Assembly (NCBI RefSeq): GCF_030929555.1
Contig: NZ_JAVFVT010000010.1
Span: 1-64,000 of the forward strand
DNA: 64,000 nucleotides
Direction: 5' to 3'
From: Paenibacillus sp. LHD-117
GTDB taxonomy: Bacteria > Bacillota > Bacilli > Paenibacillales > Paenibacillaceae
Positions 37,623 to 46,287 of the stretch are shown here, one piece after another. The stretch's first letter is position 1; each line of letters starts with the position of its first letter. A model generated the notes under the pieces. It saw only the letters and a program-made list of their open reading frames with translations. It was not told where the DNA came from and made no database searches. A program made the translations under genes and the position numbers.

Positions 37623-39383
37623 TCATAGAGGGCCTCCTTGGACGATTTCTGTAAGAATTTCAGAAATAATATCCTCGTAGTCTTTATCTTCTAGTGAAAA
37701 GAGTTCTTCTCTGGTTTTTCTTGCGTTGGGATGAAGCTCATCTATGGATTTCCACAAGAATACTTTCCTCATCAACTGTTCAATCTTCTCCCTGTCTCCA
37801 CCCTGGTTCAGGTACTTATGGATGATTTCGTAATCGCGAATCCCTTTCTGAAGCAGCTTATACCTCAGGGTGAGCATGGGCTTGCCATCCTTACCGGGAT
37901 AGACAAAGTTGGTATCGCCTGCTGGATAAATCGGATAATGGTAAGAGATTTTCCGCAGAGGATCATTCGGCCACACCGTGTAATTCCATCGCAAGAAGCC
38001 ATCCATATTCATGTAGAAGGCTAGCCACGGGATGAGCCTGCTTTCTAGCAAATGAGAGCGAATGAAGGTATTAGGCAACTCAGGTCCGCAGCAGACATAA
38101 TAGGTCATCTTCCCGTTGATGTTATTTTTCAAGCTCTTAATTTTCTCAAATTCACCCGCGATACAATTCAGGATTGGAACGTAATCCAGAATGCCTTCAA
38201 TTTCCTGTTCGATGAAAGACGAGTGATTAATGGCAGCTTTATATTTGAAGGAAGGCGCCATCTTCTTCAGCTCGTTAAGGCGTATCGTGAAGAGCTCAAT
38301 ATCAGAGGGCTCGTCTGCGATGACCCTTACTTTGTTGATCCAGCCTTTAGTAATGAAGTTATGCTCTAATGCACGAACATAGGTTTCTAAATCCTTCCTT
38401 CGTCTCATGTATTTGTAGACCTGGTTACGCTCATCCCAATATCTGATCCGTACGGCATCCTTGTAATCCTCTATGACTCCGCCGAAGCCGGCATCCTCCA
38501 GAACCCAAATATTGATCAGGCCGAACACTTCAATTTCCTGATTAATTCCATACTTCATGCCCAATTCAACATATCGATTCAGTGCTTCGAAATCGAAGGA
38601 CCACTCGCCATTCTCCAACTTGTTAACTTTGACAATATTATATTCAAACAGGTTCGCGGGATCGATCCGGTCATAGCTGGAGAATTGCCCCGACCATGGG
38701 ATTTCGGAAACAATAACAGTTAGAGCCTTTTGTCCTAGGTCGGCCAAAGAGGAAATATAGTGCTCCATAAGATCGAAGTGTTCATTGCTCCATAGGGCTA
38801 AATCATACTTCCTGGCGATATTGGAATTGTGTTGCCACAGATCCAGGTTAAACGAATAATCCTTTGCATCGCTGAGTGTGGTGTTCATTACCTGTATCTC
38901 GAACGTTAACTTTCTGATTAGTGACTCATCCTCGAACATGCGATGTCCGAGCACACTGATTTGAGGCAGATAACGGCCAGGCTCAACATCCTGATCGATC
39001 TCAACTTCAATCCAAATGGGCTGTACTCTTCTTCCTTCTACATGGATGAAGGGCTGCTTCAAAATAATATCGGACTTTAACTGCCGATCATCATCCTCCA
39101 CAAGACCAATCAGATTCGCTGTGATGCTTCCTTTCTTCAAGCCTGGCACATCCACATCCACGCGTACGATGTCGATGGGGCCCCTCTCATAGAAGGCGGC
39201 ATCCTCATTTACACATACCAGCATTTCCTGTTCGGAATAGACGAGCAACTGAACGGCAGCCCGATCGTTTCTTCCGCACACAAGTGAGATTTCCTTATAC
39301 TCATCAAAAGGCAGCACGAATTTGTTTAAAACTCCATGAATGTACTTATAGCTAGCATTCTCTAATCCCAGTGAGATATTCAT
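37623..39383 (-). CDS. GH123/DUF4091-type glycoside hydrolase domain protein
   Basis: A 586-residue protein without signal peptide. An N-terminal beta-sandwich (about 1-165) precedes a barrel with WQHNSNIARKYDLALWSN and the neighbouring pair Asp-Glu in VIADEPSDIE (near 356). GH123 enzymes use such a pair for substrate-assisted cleavage of beta-N-acetylgalactosaminides. The DUF4091 signature GFLRWNYTVWPNDP, then YPAGDTNFVYPG, lies at about 465-500. A second, distant member is at 46288-47955. It is divergent from the AraC gene. Ribosome site GGAGGG. The family is well supported; GalNAc specificity is inference. Confidence 0.75.
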   Translation of the reverse strand: MNISLGLENASYKYIHGVLNKFVLPFDEYKEISLVCGRNDRAAVQLLVYSEQEMLVCVNEDAAFYERGPIDIVRVDVDVPGLKKGSITANLIGLVEDDDRQLKSDIILKQPFIHVEGRRVQPIWIEVEIDQDVEPGRYLPQISVLGHRMFEDESLIRKLTFEIQVMNTTLSDAKDYSFNLDLWQHNSNIARKYDLALWSNEHFDLMEHYISSLADLGQKALTVIVSEIPWSGQFSSYDRIDPANLFEYNIVKVNKLENGEWSFDFEALNRYVELGMKYGINQEIEVFGLINIWVLEDAGFGGVIEDYKDAVRIRYWDERNQVYKYMRRRKDLETYVRALEHNFITKGWINKVRVIADEPSDIELFTIRLNELKKMAPSFKYKAAINHSSFIEQEIEGILDYVPILNCIAGEFEKIKSLKNNINGKMTYYVCCGPELPNTFIRSHLLESRLIPWLAFYMNMDGFLRWNYTVWPNDPLRKISYHYPIYPAGDTNFVYPGKDGKPMLTLRYKLLQKGIRDYEIIHKYLNQGGDREKIEQLMRKVFLWKSIDELHPNARKTREELFSLEDKDYEDIISEILTEIVQGGPL

Positions 39384-39421
39384 TGCGATCCCTCCAAAGC
39401 GTAAAAGTTAGTGACACTTGA

Positions 39422-39476
39422 ATTATAGATCGCTCATGATCGGATCCATATGTATATTCTCCTTGTATATATGGAT
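39422..39476. promoter_or_regulatory. Divergent control region with inverted repeat
   Basis: ATCCATATGTATA (39444-39456) and TATATATGGAT (39466-39476) form an imperfect inverted repeat between the GH123-like and AraC genes. On the minus strand TATAAT lies at 39422-39427, 17 bp from TATGGA in the repeat. It is a plausible site for the divergent AraC regulator. Confidence 0.45.
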
Positions 39477-39537
39477 ATTTCACGTATCCTTCTATTTAGC
39501 ACTATTATGCTAAGATGAATCCGGGAGGATGAACGAG

Positions 39538-40389
39538 ATGAAGTTTAGTAGCATGTACCGGGTGCCGGACGAAGATGACAATGGATGCGTGGACTTAAGT
39601 AGCTATTTGCTCGTAAACTCGGTTGGTTTCTATGCGTTTGAAGCCTTCTACAAAATGAGCCATCGCAAGGGAGGACGTAAGGATTTTTACCTTGTCTACA
39701 ATTCATCAGGCCCCATGACGGTGCGCAGTAAAGGGCAAGATTACATTTTGCAACCGGGCAGTGTGTTCCTCTATCATCCGCACGAGGAGCAATATTTTGG
39801 TCATTATGAAGAACAGAAATTCCACTGTTACTGGGTACACTTTACCGGCCGAGGTGTCGCTGAGCTTCTTCAAAACGCCAATTTATTTGAAGAGCGCATT
39901 TTCTATATAGGCATTCATCTCGAGGTGGCTAATCTATTCGAAAATATGATGAATGAGGTCCGCGATAAGAAGGCTGGATTCGAGCTTGCTTCTGCCTCGC
40001 TTCTCTCTTATTTATGTTCGATGATATCAAGACTGATTCACCAGCGAACGGATATGTATTCCGACAAAAACAGAAAAGAGATTTATGAATCGATTAAGTA
40101 CATCCACGAGCACTATGCCAAGGACATCTACGTGAAGAATCTTGCCGATATTGCTCATCTGAGCACGGACAGATATACCACTTTATTTAAGAGGATTACG
40201 GATACGACACCTCTCCAGTACTTGAACCGGTTCAGATTGCAGAAGGCATGTGATCTGATGAAGCATACCCGCTTGAATATCCAGCAAATCTCAAGCCTTG
40301 TGGGCTTCGAGGATCAGCTTTACTTCAGCAGAATGTTCAAAAAGACTTATAATATGTCGCCATCAGAATACCTTGCAAGCTTTAATTAG
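39538..40389 (+). CDS. AraC-family transcriptional regulator with cupin sensor domain
   Basis: A 283-residue regulator. The N-terminal AraC_binding cupin has the usual pattern QPGSVFLYHPHEEQYFGHY, and the C-terminal double helix-turn-helix has LADIAHLSTDRYTTLFKRI and VGFEDQLYFSRMFKKTYN. It likely binds a sugar directly. I chose ATG 39538 because GGGAGG stands nine bases before it; an ATG at 39529 directly abuts that site. It is divergent from the GH123-like gene, a usual arrangement for a local activator. The stop codon lies at the edge of a group II intron remnant. Confidence 0.9.
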   Translation: MKFSSMYRVPDEDDNGCVDLSSYLLVNSVGFYAFEAFYKMSHRKGGRKDFYLVYNSSGPMTVRSKGQDYILQPGSVFLYHPHEEQYFGHYEEQKFHCYWVHFTGRGVAELLQNANLFEERIFYIGIHLEVANLFENMMNEVRDKKAGFELASASLLSYLCSMISRLIHQRTDMYSDKNRKEIYESIKYIHEHYAKDIYVKNLADIAHLSTDRYTTLFKRITDTTPLQYLNRFRLQKACDLMKHTRLNIQQISSLVGFEDQLYFSRMFKKTYNMSPSEYLASFN

Positions 40390-40520
40390 TATGGCTTCTG
40401 CTGACTTCTGTACGTTCAGCTTCCTCTCTCGAGCAAGGTTGCGAAGTTACTTCGCCTTCCGTACACTGCCTTCACCATTCGGGACTTGAACCCTAGAGAT
40501 AGCGCCCATGCTGGGCGCAC
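40388..40520 (-). mobile_element. 5'-end remnant of a bacterial group II intron
   Basis: Read on the minus strand from 40520, the sequence starts GTGCGCCCAGCATGGGCGC, the well-known 5' splice-site start of bacterial group II introns (GUGCGCCC). It runs through AGAGAGGAAGCTGAACGTAC and AGAAGTCAGCAGAAGCCATA, the conserved stretch before the maturase frame. The maturase and domains V-VI are absent. The remnant ends at the AraC stop codon. It is called from remembered family sequence, not from a search. Confidence 0.65.
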
Positions 40521-40534
40521 TGAAAATCCGGTAG

Positions 40535-40641
40535 AAGTATGTCGAGCGCATATACGGCAATCTGACCCGCGTAGAACTGGATGGCGATAATGAATAAGGG
40601 GCTTCCCGAAGTCATTAATGACTTTTGAGACAGCCCCTTCT
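40535..40641 (+). mobile_element. Insertion-sequence right-end remnant
   Basis: The plus strand reads VERIYGNLTRVELDGDNE before TAA at about 40593, then AAGGGGCT...AGCCCCTT (40596-40639), with GACTTTTGAGACAGCCCC at the outer end. Ends of this kind (GGGGCTGTCTCAAAAGTC inward) are known from several Bacillota insertion sequences, including the IS1182 group. No transposase body is left. The inner inverted repeat could also terminate transcription. Confidence 0.4.
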
Positions 40642-40679
40642 CTCTATTCGAATAGTCCTCTTATTCCGTTTATCTATCG

Positions 40680-40854
40680 TTATCGTATCTCTTCACGAAT
40701 AAAATCAATTTCCGAAATCAACAATTTGGCGAATGAAGGATCGATAGACCGTCCGGATTGATCTTCGATGAAATCGGCCAATTGGTTCAGCCGTACATCA
40801 CCTGAGACTTTTTCAATGGCCTCCTTGTGTGGTGCTCTTTCGTTAAATCCTCGA
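40680..40854 (-). pseudogene. Start-less reading frame of unknown origin
   Basis: About 57 codons on the minus strand read FNERAPHKEAIEKVSGDVRL... and end LISEIDFIREEIR before TAA. Stops TAATAA lie in frame just upstream and there is no ATG. The residues look like real protein. It lies directly after the SLH-DUF4832 gene. The family is not recognised. Confidence 0.3.
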
Positions 40855-40863
40855 AATTATTAA

Positions 40864-43800
40864 TTATTGAATAATACGGTGAATGACTACGGCCGCCTCT
40901 GCTCTCGTCGTTCCTTCAAGCGGGTTAAAGTTGCCGTTTGGCAAACCTTTGATGAAGCCCGCCTCAAACACCGCTTGAACAGGCTCTTGCGCATAGGTCC
41001 GTATCGACGATTTATCCTTGAAAGATGAAGCGACGATTGCCGGTTTGCTCAATTTCAAAGCCCGATAGAGGATGACCACCATATCCTGACGGGTGATCTT
41101 ATCGTTCACACCGAATGTGCCGTCACCCCTGCCATTGACAATGCCAAGCCGCTGCGCAGAATAGATGGCATTGGTATACCATTGGCCTACCATCACATCA
41201 CTAAAAGTCGATTGCGGCTTGCCGCTATCCGTTGCAATTCCCAATGCATTCACCAGCATCGTTAGAAACTCCGCCCGAGTCACTTCGCCTTGCGGATTGA
41301 ATAGCCCCTCTTTTACTCCCTTTATGATGTCGCGGGAAGCCAGCGCCTCAATACTATCTTTTGCCCATGCAAGGCTAGTAATGTCTGTGAATATGACTTT
41401 CCGGTGAGCGACTGCATAACGGCTAAAATGACTAGGGCTAAATATCATGCTTTCGGTTGCCTTATCGTACTTTCCGTTCTTTACGAGTTCCAATTCCCCT
41501 TTACTCGAGATGAAGTATATGATCATTTGACTCGGGTTTTCTCCCGCTTTCAACTTATACGGAATGCCTACCGTCACATCGCCTTTTTGCTTGAACTGAC
41601 TAACGATAACGTCATCAACGCTCAGCGTGAAGTCGAATACCGGACGGCTGCCGATTTGATCGCGCTCGTCCTCCGACAAGTTTGAGATGTCTGCCTTGCT
41701 TACGGACATTTGCAGTTGCTTGCCGTCCTGCCCGATCTCTCGAGTTATCTGCTCTGCGGACAGCGTCACGGTAGCCAGTCCCGCGTTCAGTACTAGAGAT
41801 TGGCTTTGGTCTCCCATCTTCCTCAATTGTCCTACCGGAAGCTTCATTGTAACGCTGTTCGGCGATGAAGCAGTAAGATGCTTCACAGTAACAACGACCG
41901 TCTTGCCGCCCGTACCTGCCGCCTCCTGCAGATCGGCCTCCGAAACCGTGATGGATGCGTTTCCTTTATCGTCTTGAACAGCCGTAACTGTGACTGTATT
42001 CCCCGATATCATAGTCTCCGTTGACGTTGGCGGCTTCTCCGGCGTTGTTGTCGGTGGAGTAGGTGGTGTTTCTGGCGTGCGGTCGGCCGGCGCTATACGA
42101 ACATCGCTCAATTTGTACCATCCGCTATCCATTTGGATTCCTGTGACGGCCAATTGGATGGCCGGTTCATTCCTATTGGTACTGTCGACAATCGCCATTG
42201 CCAGCTCATAGTCGCCGGCGGGTACATTCTTTAAGTCCAGCATGCCGGTGTAATAATAGTTGTCGCCAGCGATCCAGTCGGACGGTTCCGCCGTATCGTC
42301 TATCTCGATATGAACCGGCGCGTGGGTTTCCCGGTCCAGCAGCGCCATCGCAACCTTGTATTTATGCTCCCAATTCAGCATATCGTTCGGCAATTTGCCG
42401 ACCGCGGCATTGCTCCACGAATGATAGATCGGATACGATTGTCCGGCTGTCATCGAGCTCGGGTAAGCGACATCATTCAGAACCAACCGGTATCCGCCCT
42501 CAAGAGCGAACCGCTGCACCAGTTCAGGATGATTCGTTACCCATTCCTCGACGTCCTCCGGATGGCGCAAGTCAAGCGTATTGGCATGCGTGTATACGGC
42601 ATCGTTCACAACCCGTGTCAACATGTCATGAATCGGTCTAGCCATGCTGTCGCAAGCCGTTGGCCGATATACGAAGCTCTGGTAACAGTTTTCGGCAAAT
42701 ACGGGAACGTCCGGCCAATGAGCGTTGATGCTATCCTTGTCCCCTTGCGGGAACCATACGGGGCTGCCATAGCTGTCTCGGCGAATCATATAACCTTTCT
42801 CGTTGATCGCCCATTCCTCAAGCTCGTCATCGAACACGTTGCCATACTGTCCGCCGAGCAGCACGCTTTTAAACTCCGAGCTATATAGATTGGTGATCCA
42901 TTTAAACGTATCGTTCATTTCCTCTTTGTTCAAACCTTTTATATTATGCATTTCACCCCACCATCCGAGACCCTGCGCGTCAATGAAGTCGACCCTACTC
43001 GGATCGTCGTATTGGCGGGCGAAAGCGGCTACGAATCGTTCGAACTTCTCCCTGAAGACCGGGTCCGTCAGCTTCGGCGTTCGAAAGCTCGCGTTAGAGC
43101 TTGTCTCATAACCTTGAGCACCCGCATCGAACACAAACTGCGGTGTCGCCTGCATATGCACATCCTGGCTGTCCACAATGACGCGGAAAGCAAGCTTCAG
43201 ATTCCGTTCCAAAGCCATGTCCACCAGTTTTTTGAAATTTTCGTCCTCGTTCCACGCATAATGGCCTTCCTCCGGCTCCATGCGGGACCACGGCACCCGG
43301 ATATAGAGGATGCTCGCCGGTTCGATATAAGGATCGACGGCGCTCCAATACTCCTCAGCATCGATCAGCGGCTGAGGAAACTCTTCGACGTAGAGCACCC
43401 AACCCATCGCCGGGTTTTTTATGATGCTTGTTTTGTCTTCCAAGGGAGCAAACGTCGCGTAATCCGCAGGCGGAACGCCGGGCAACTCAACTTTGATGGG
43501 CGAAGTAACCGCCTTTGACTGGTCGGCTTTATTCGTAACCTCGAATACGAGAGTAACGGTCGCCGCGTTTTTCGACTGCGTTATTGTCCCGTCTAGGGCA
43601 ATCCGATCTTCCCGGTCGGAGGACAGAATCCGAACATCAAAGCCGCTTCGTACGGCGGGCAGCGTCAGCCGCGTCTGACCTCTGTCCGGCTGATCGATGG
43701 CGGTTATCGATTGAGCCACCATATCCGCCGTCCATGCCAGCTCGCCCCATACCTTCAGCTCGATGATCGCAAAGCCGTCCCAAGCGAGATTCGCTTCCTC

Positions 43801-44262
43801 CACATGAAGACGAATTTTAGTCGTTTCTATTTCGGGAATGGCGATATCAATCGCTTCCGCTAGTTGCTCGTTCTTCTTCCAGTCGATCGTAACGTCCGCT
43901 CTCGCCGTCTTCCAATCCGTCCCGTCGAAATACTCAACGTCCAGCTTGGTAATGCCTTGACCCGGACCGTAGTTGGTTAGCAGCGTTAATTTGTTTGTTT
44001 TCACTTTCTTATCGCCCCAGTCCAGCACGACGTCTTGAGGCAGCGCATGATTGCCGGTCGTCCATCCGAACCCATCGCTTCCGTCGATAATATTGCTGAT
44101 ATCGTTTTGACCGGTGACGCCCGTCGTGCTCGCCGTCGCTTGCAGCGCCACATTCGTAGCTTCCACAGTCTCGACGGCTTCTACTTTAGAACCGTACGAC
44201 AAACCCAACAAATCCAACAGCAGCATGGCGCAAACCAGCATAACCAAAATAGACTTTTTCAT
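40864..44262 (-). CDS. S-layer-anchored DUF4832 protein with F5/8-type CBM
   Basis: A 1132-residue surface protein. A signal peptide (1-30) is followed by an F5/8 type C (CBM32-like) module (about 35-178, NIIDGSDGFGWTTG), an Ig-like segment (to about 270) and the DUF4832/DUF4874 region (about 280-735). The latter begins IIKNPAMGWVLYVEEF and contains IRVPWSRMEPEEGHYAWNED, FVFDAGAQGY and FIDAQGLGWWGEMHN, barrel-like with many aromatic and acidic residues as in glycoside hydrolases. A proline/threonine linker, a beta domain ending SPSHFSRYAVAH, and three SLH repeats (about 955-1132) follow. DUF4832 has no function known to me; enzyme or glycan-binding roles both fit. Closely related forms lie just upstream. 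A cre-like site lies about 100 bp before the start. Confidence 0.85.
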   Translation of the reverse strand: MKKSILVMLVCAMLLLDLLGLSYGSKVEAVETVEATNVALQATASTTGVTGQNDISNIIDGSDGFGWTTGNHALPQDVVLDWGDKKVKTNKLTLLTNYGPGQGITKLDVEYFDGTDWKTARADVTIDWKKNEQLAEAIDIAIPEIETTKIRLHVEEANLAWDGFAIIELKVWGELAWTADMVAQSITAIDQPDRGQTRLTLPAVRSGFDVRILSSDREDRIALDGTITQSKNAATVTLVFEVTNKADQSKAVTSPIKVELPGVPPADYATFAPLEDKTSIIKNPAMGWVLYVEEFPQPLIDAEEYWSAVDPYIEPASILYIRVPWSRMEPEEGHYAWNEDENFKKLVDMALERNLKLAFRVIVDSQDVHMQATPQFVFDAGAQGYETSSNASFRTPKLTDPVFREKFERFVAAFARQYDDPSRVDFIDAQGLGWWGEMHNIKGLNKEEMNDTFKWITNLYSSEFKSVLLGGQYGNVFDDELEEWAINEKGYMIRRDSYGSPVWFPQGDKDSINAHWPDVPVFAENCYQSFVYRPTACDSMARPIHDMLTRVVNDAVYTHANTLDLRHPEDVEEWVTNHPELVQRFALEGGYRLVLNDVAYPSSMTAGQSYPIYHSWSNAAVGKLPNDMLNWEHKYKVAMALLDRETHAPVHIEIDDTAEPSDWIAGDNYYYTGMLDLKNVPAGDYELAMAIVDSTNRNEPAIQLAVTGIQMDSGWYKLSDVRIAPADRTPETPPTPPTTTPEKPPTSTETMISGNTVTVTAVQDDKGNASITVSEADLQEAAGTGGKTVVVTVKHLTASSPNSVTMKLPVGQLRKMGDQSQSLVLNAGLATVTLSAEQITREIGQDGKQLQMSVSKADISNLSEDERDQIGSRPVFDFTLSVDDVIVSQFKQKGDVTVGIPYKLKAGENPSQMIIYFISSKGELELVKNGKYDKATESMIFSPSHFSRYAVAHRKVIFTDITSLAWAKDSIEALASRDIIKGVKEGLFNPQGEVTRAEFLTMLVNALGIATDSGKPQSTFSDVMVGQWYTNAIYSAQRLGIVNGRGDGTFGVNDKITRQDMVVILYRALKLSKPAIVASSFKDKSSIRTYAQEPVQAVFEAGFIKGLPNGNFNPLEGTTRAEAAVVIHRIIQ

Positions 44263-44356
44263 CTTCGTTCCTCCTCAAAATCTCATTCTTCGTTAGCAAT
44301 CGTTATAGCCTGTACAGTTGATTAATCTCGGCGGCGGACGCCCATCCGCCATTCCC

Positions 44357-44371
44357 GTTAAGCGCTTCCAA
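44357..44371 (-). promoter_or_regulatory. cre-like site upstream of the SLH-DUF4832 gene
   Basis: TTGGAAGCGCTTAAC on the minus strand fits 13 of 15 cre positions and lies 95 bp before the start codon, next to the end of the DUF4832 pseudogene. Confidence 0.4.
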
Positions 44372-44372
44372 C

Positions 44373-44833
44373 TTACGTCGCGGTGAAAACCGCCGTCTTT
44401 TCCGTCGCATCGTTAGCCCATGCGCCGGCGGCCGCTTGCGTGTAATTTACCCCGTCAAACTTTTGGGGGGAGAAATTGACCGAATTTTCAAACTTTTGTT
44501 TGCATACGGGATCGGTCAAATAAGGCGTTTTGAAGCCCGCATTCGACTGAGGGGCGTATCCCTGGGCTCCGGCTTCGAATACGAACTTCGGCGTCGCCTG
44601 CATGTGCACGTCCTGGCTGTCTTCAAAGACTCGAAACGCCAACTTCAAGCCGCGATCCTTCGCAATCGAGTAAGCAGCTTAAAGTTGGCGTCTTCGTTCC
44701 ATGCATAATGGCCTTCCGTCGGTTCCATCGCGACCATGGCACCCGAATATAGAGGATGCTCGCTTTCCCCATATTCGGATCCTGCTGGTTGGTTACGGTT
44801 TGCGCGTAAAATCCATGCTTCAAACACATCCAA
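44373..44833 (-). pseudogene. Frameshifted, truncated DUF4832 gene
   Basis: Three frames carry consecutive homology to the neighbouring DUF4832 genes: KASILYIRVPWSR, then MEPTEGHYAWNEDANFKLL, then LAFRVFEDSQDVHMQATPKF. The last leads through FVFEAGAQGYAPQSN and FKTPYLTDPVCKQKF, after which the homology stops. The tail (AAAGAWANDATEKTAVFTAT) comes from elsewhere. At least two frameshifts and loss of the C-terminal half make it non-functional. It lies between two intact relatives. Confidence 0.8.
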
Positions 44834-44883
44834 GCCTTTGGCTTGCGGTGATCACCTCCCCTGCGTCTATTCCCTAGACCGCC

Positions 44884-46269
44884 CTATCGAACGGCCAGCC
44901 GGCCAAGGATATACCAGCCATCTGATGTCTTCTCGTTGTCGATCGCCAGTCCGATTTCGGGCTTGAACCCATTGTCACGATTCACGATCGCCGCCGCAAG
45001 GAAATATTTTCCGGCAGGAACACCCTCGAACGATACCGGTGTGCGGTAGCTGCAGCTTCGCCCTTGAAACCAGTCCGACGGTTCGGCGGTGTCGATTATC
45101 CGTAAGACCGGCGTATGGGTTGCCTCGTCCAACAAAGCAAATGCCGGTTTGTACTTGTAATCCCAATTGCGCAGACGATTCGGGATGATGCCTACTCCGC
45201 TGTTCTTCCAAACATGGGAAATCAAATAATCTTCTCCGGCGGCTGCTTCTTCCGGGTATTCAATTGACGAGAGGGCAAGCCGATAGCCGCCGTTCACAGC
45301 GAACCTCTGCACCAAATCCGGAGCGGTCTCCGTCCACAGCGTCGCATCCTCGGGGTACCGCAGATCGAGCGTATTGGCATGCAGCTCTTCGGCGTCGCTC
45401 ACCACCTTCGCCATCATATCTCGTAACGTCGCAAATCCGTCTCCCTGGTACCATTCCGACCTTCCTGCGAAGCCATGATAGCAGTTCTCTGCGAATACGG
45501 GCACGTTCGGCCAGTGGCTTCTGATCTTGTCTTTATGTTCCTCTTGGAACCAAATCGGGCTTCCGAAGCTGTCACGGCGAATCATGTACCCTTTTTCCCT
45601 TAATGCCCAATCTTGCAGCGGCAATTCGAACGCATTTTCCCCGTATTGGGCCCCTAACAGCACCCGCTTGAAATTTGAGCTGTATACATTCGTAATCCAC
45701 TCGAACACTTGCTTTCTCTGGGAGGCGGTCAAATAGCTGACGTTATGCATCTCTCCCCACCAGCCGAGTCCTTGAGCATCGATAAAATCAACGATGGAGG
45801 GATCGTCATACTGTCTTGCGAAAGCTTCAATAAACCGTGTCAGCTTCTCTTGGAACACCTGATCATATAAATAAGGCGTAAGGAATGAGGAGTGCTCCTC
45901 GTGGTTCGCGTACCCTTCAGCCCCTGCGTCGAATACATACTGAGGAGTCGCCTGAATAAAGGCGTTCCTGCTGTCCACATATACGCGGAATGCCAGCTTT
46001 AAGCCCCGTTCCAGCGCCATCTGAATGAGCAGCTTGAAGTTCGGGTCCTCATCCCATGCATACTTTCCTTCATGGGGTTCGACGATCGACCACGGTAGCC
46101 TGACGTAAAAAATGCTCGCTTTGGCCACATTGTTCTGCTGCAGCGCCCAATAAGCCCTCGCCTCGGGGAATCCTCCCTCGAAGGCATCAATGTATAGCAC
46201 CCAGCCCATACAAGGATTGCGGATCAGATCGACCTTATTTTCAACCGGATATACGGTCACGTAAGCCAT
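44884..46269 (-). CDS. DUF4832 protein without signal peptide or anchor
   Basis: A 461-residue protein consisting of the DUF4832/DUF4874 region alone: IRNPCMGWVLYIDAF near the start, YVRLPWSIVEPHEGKYAWDED, YVFDAGAEGYANHEEHSSF, FIDAQGLGWWGEMHN, and a C-terminal beta domain with RIIDTAEPSDWFQG. There is no signal peptide, so it is probably cytoplasmic, unlike its anchored relative at 40864-44262. It follows the GH123-like gene by 18 bp with ribosome site TGGAGGTG and ends the importer operon. Probably an oligosaccharide-processing enzyme; the reaction is unknown. Confidence 0.8.
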   Translation of the reverse strand: MAYVTVYPVENKVDLIRNPCMGWVLYIDAFEGGFPEARAYWALQQNNVAKASIFYVRLPWSIVEPHEGKYAWDEDPNFKLLIQMALERGLKLAFRVYVDSRNAFIQATPQYVFDAGAEGYANHEEHSSFLTPYLYDQVFQEKLTRFIEAFARQYDDPSIVDFIDAQGLGWWGEMHNVSYLTASQRKQVFEWITNVYSSNFKRVLLGAQYGENAFELPLQDWALREKGYMIRRDSFGSPIWFQEEHKDKIRSHWPNVPVFAENCYHGFAGRSEWYQGDGFATLRDMMAKVVSDAEELHANTLDLRYPEDATLWTETAPDLVQRFAVNGGYRLALSSIEYPEEAAAGEDYLISHVWKNSGVGIIPNRLRNWDYKYKPAFALLDEATHTPVLRIIDTAEPSDWFQGRSCSYRTPVSFEGVPAGKYFLAAAIVNRDNGFKPEIGLAIDNEKTSDGWYILGRLAVR

Positions 46270-46287
46270 AACGGCACCTCCAGAATT

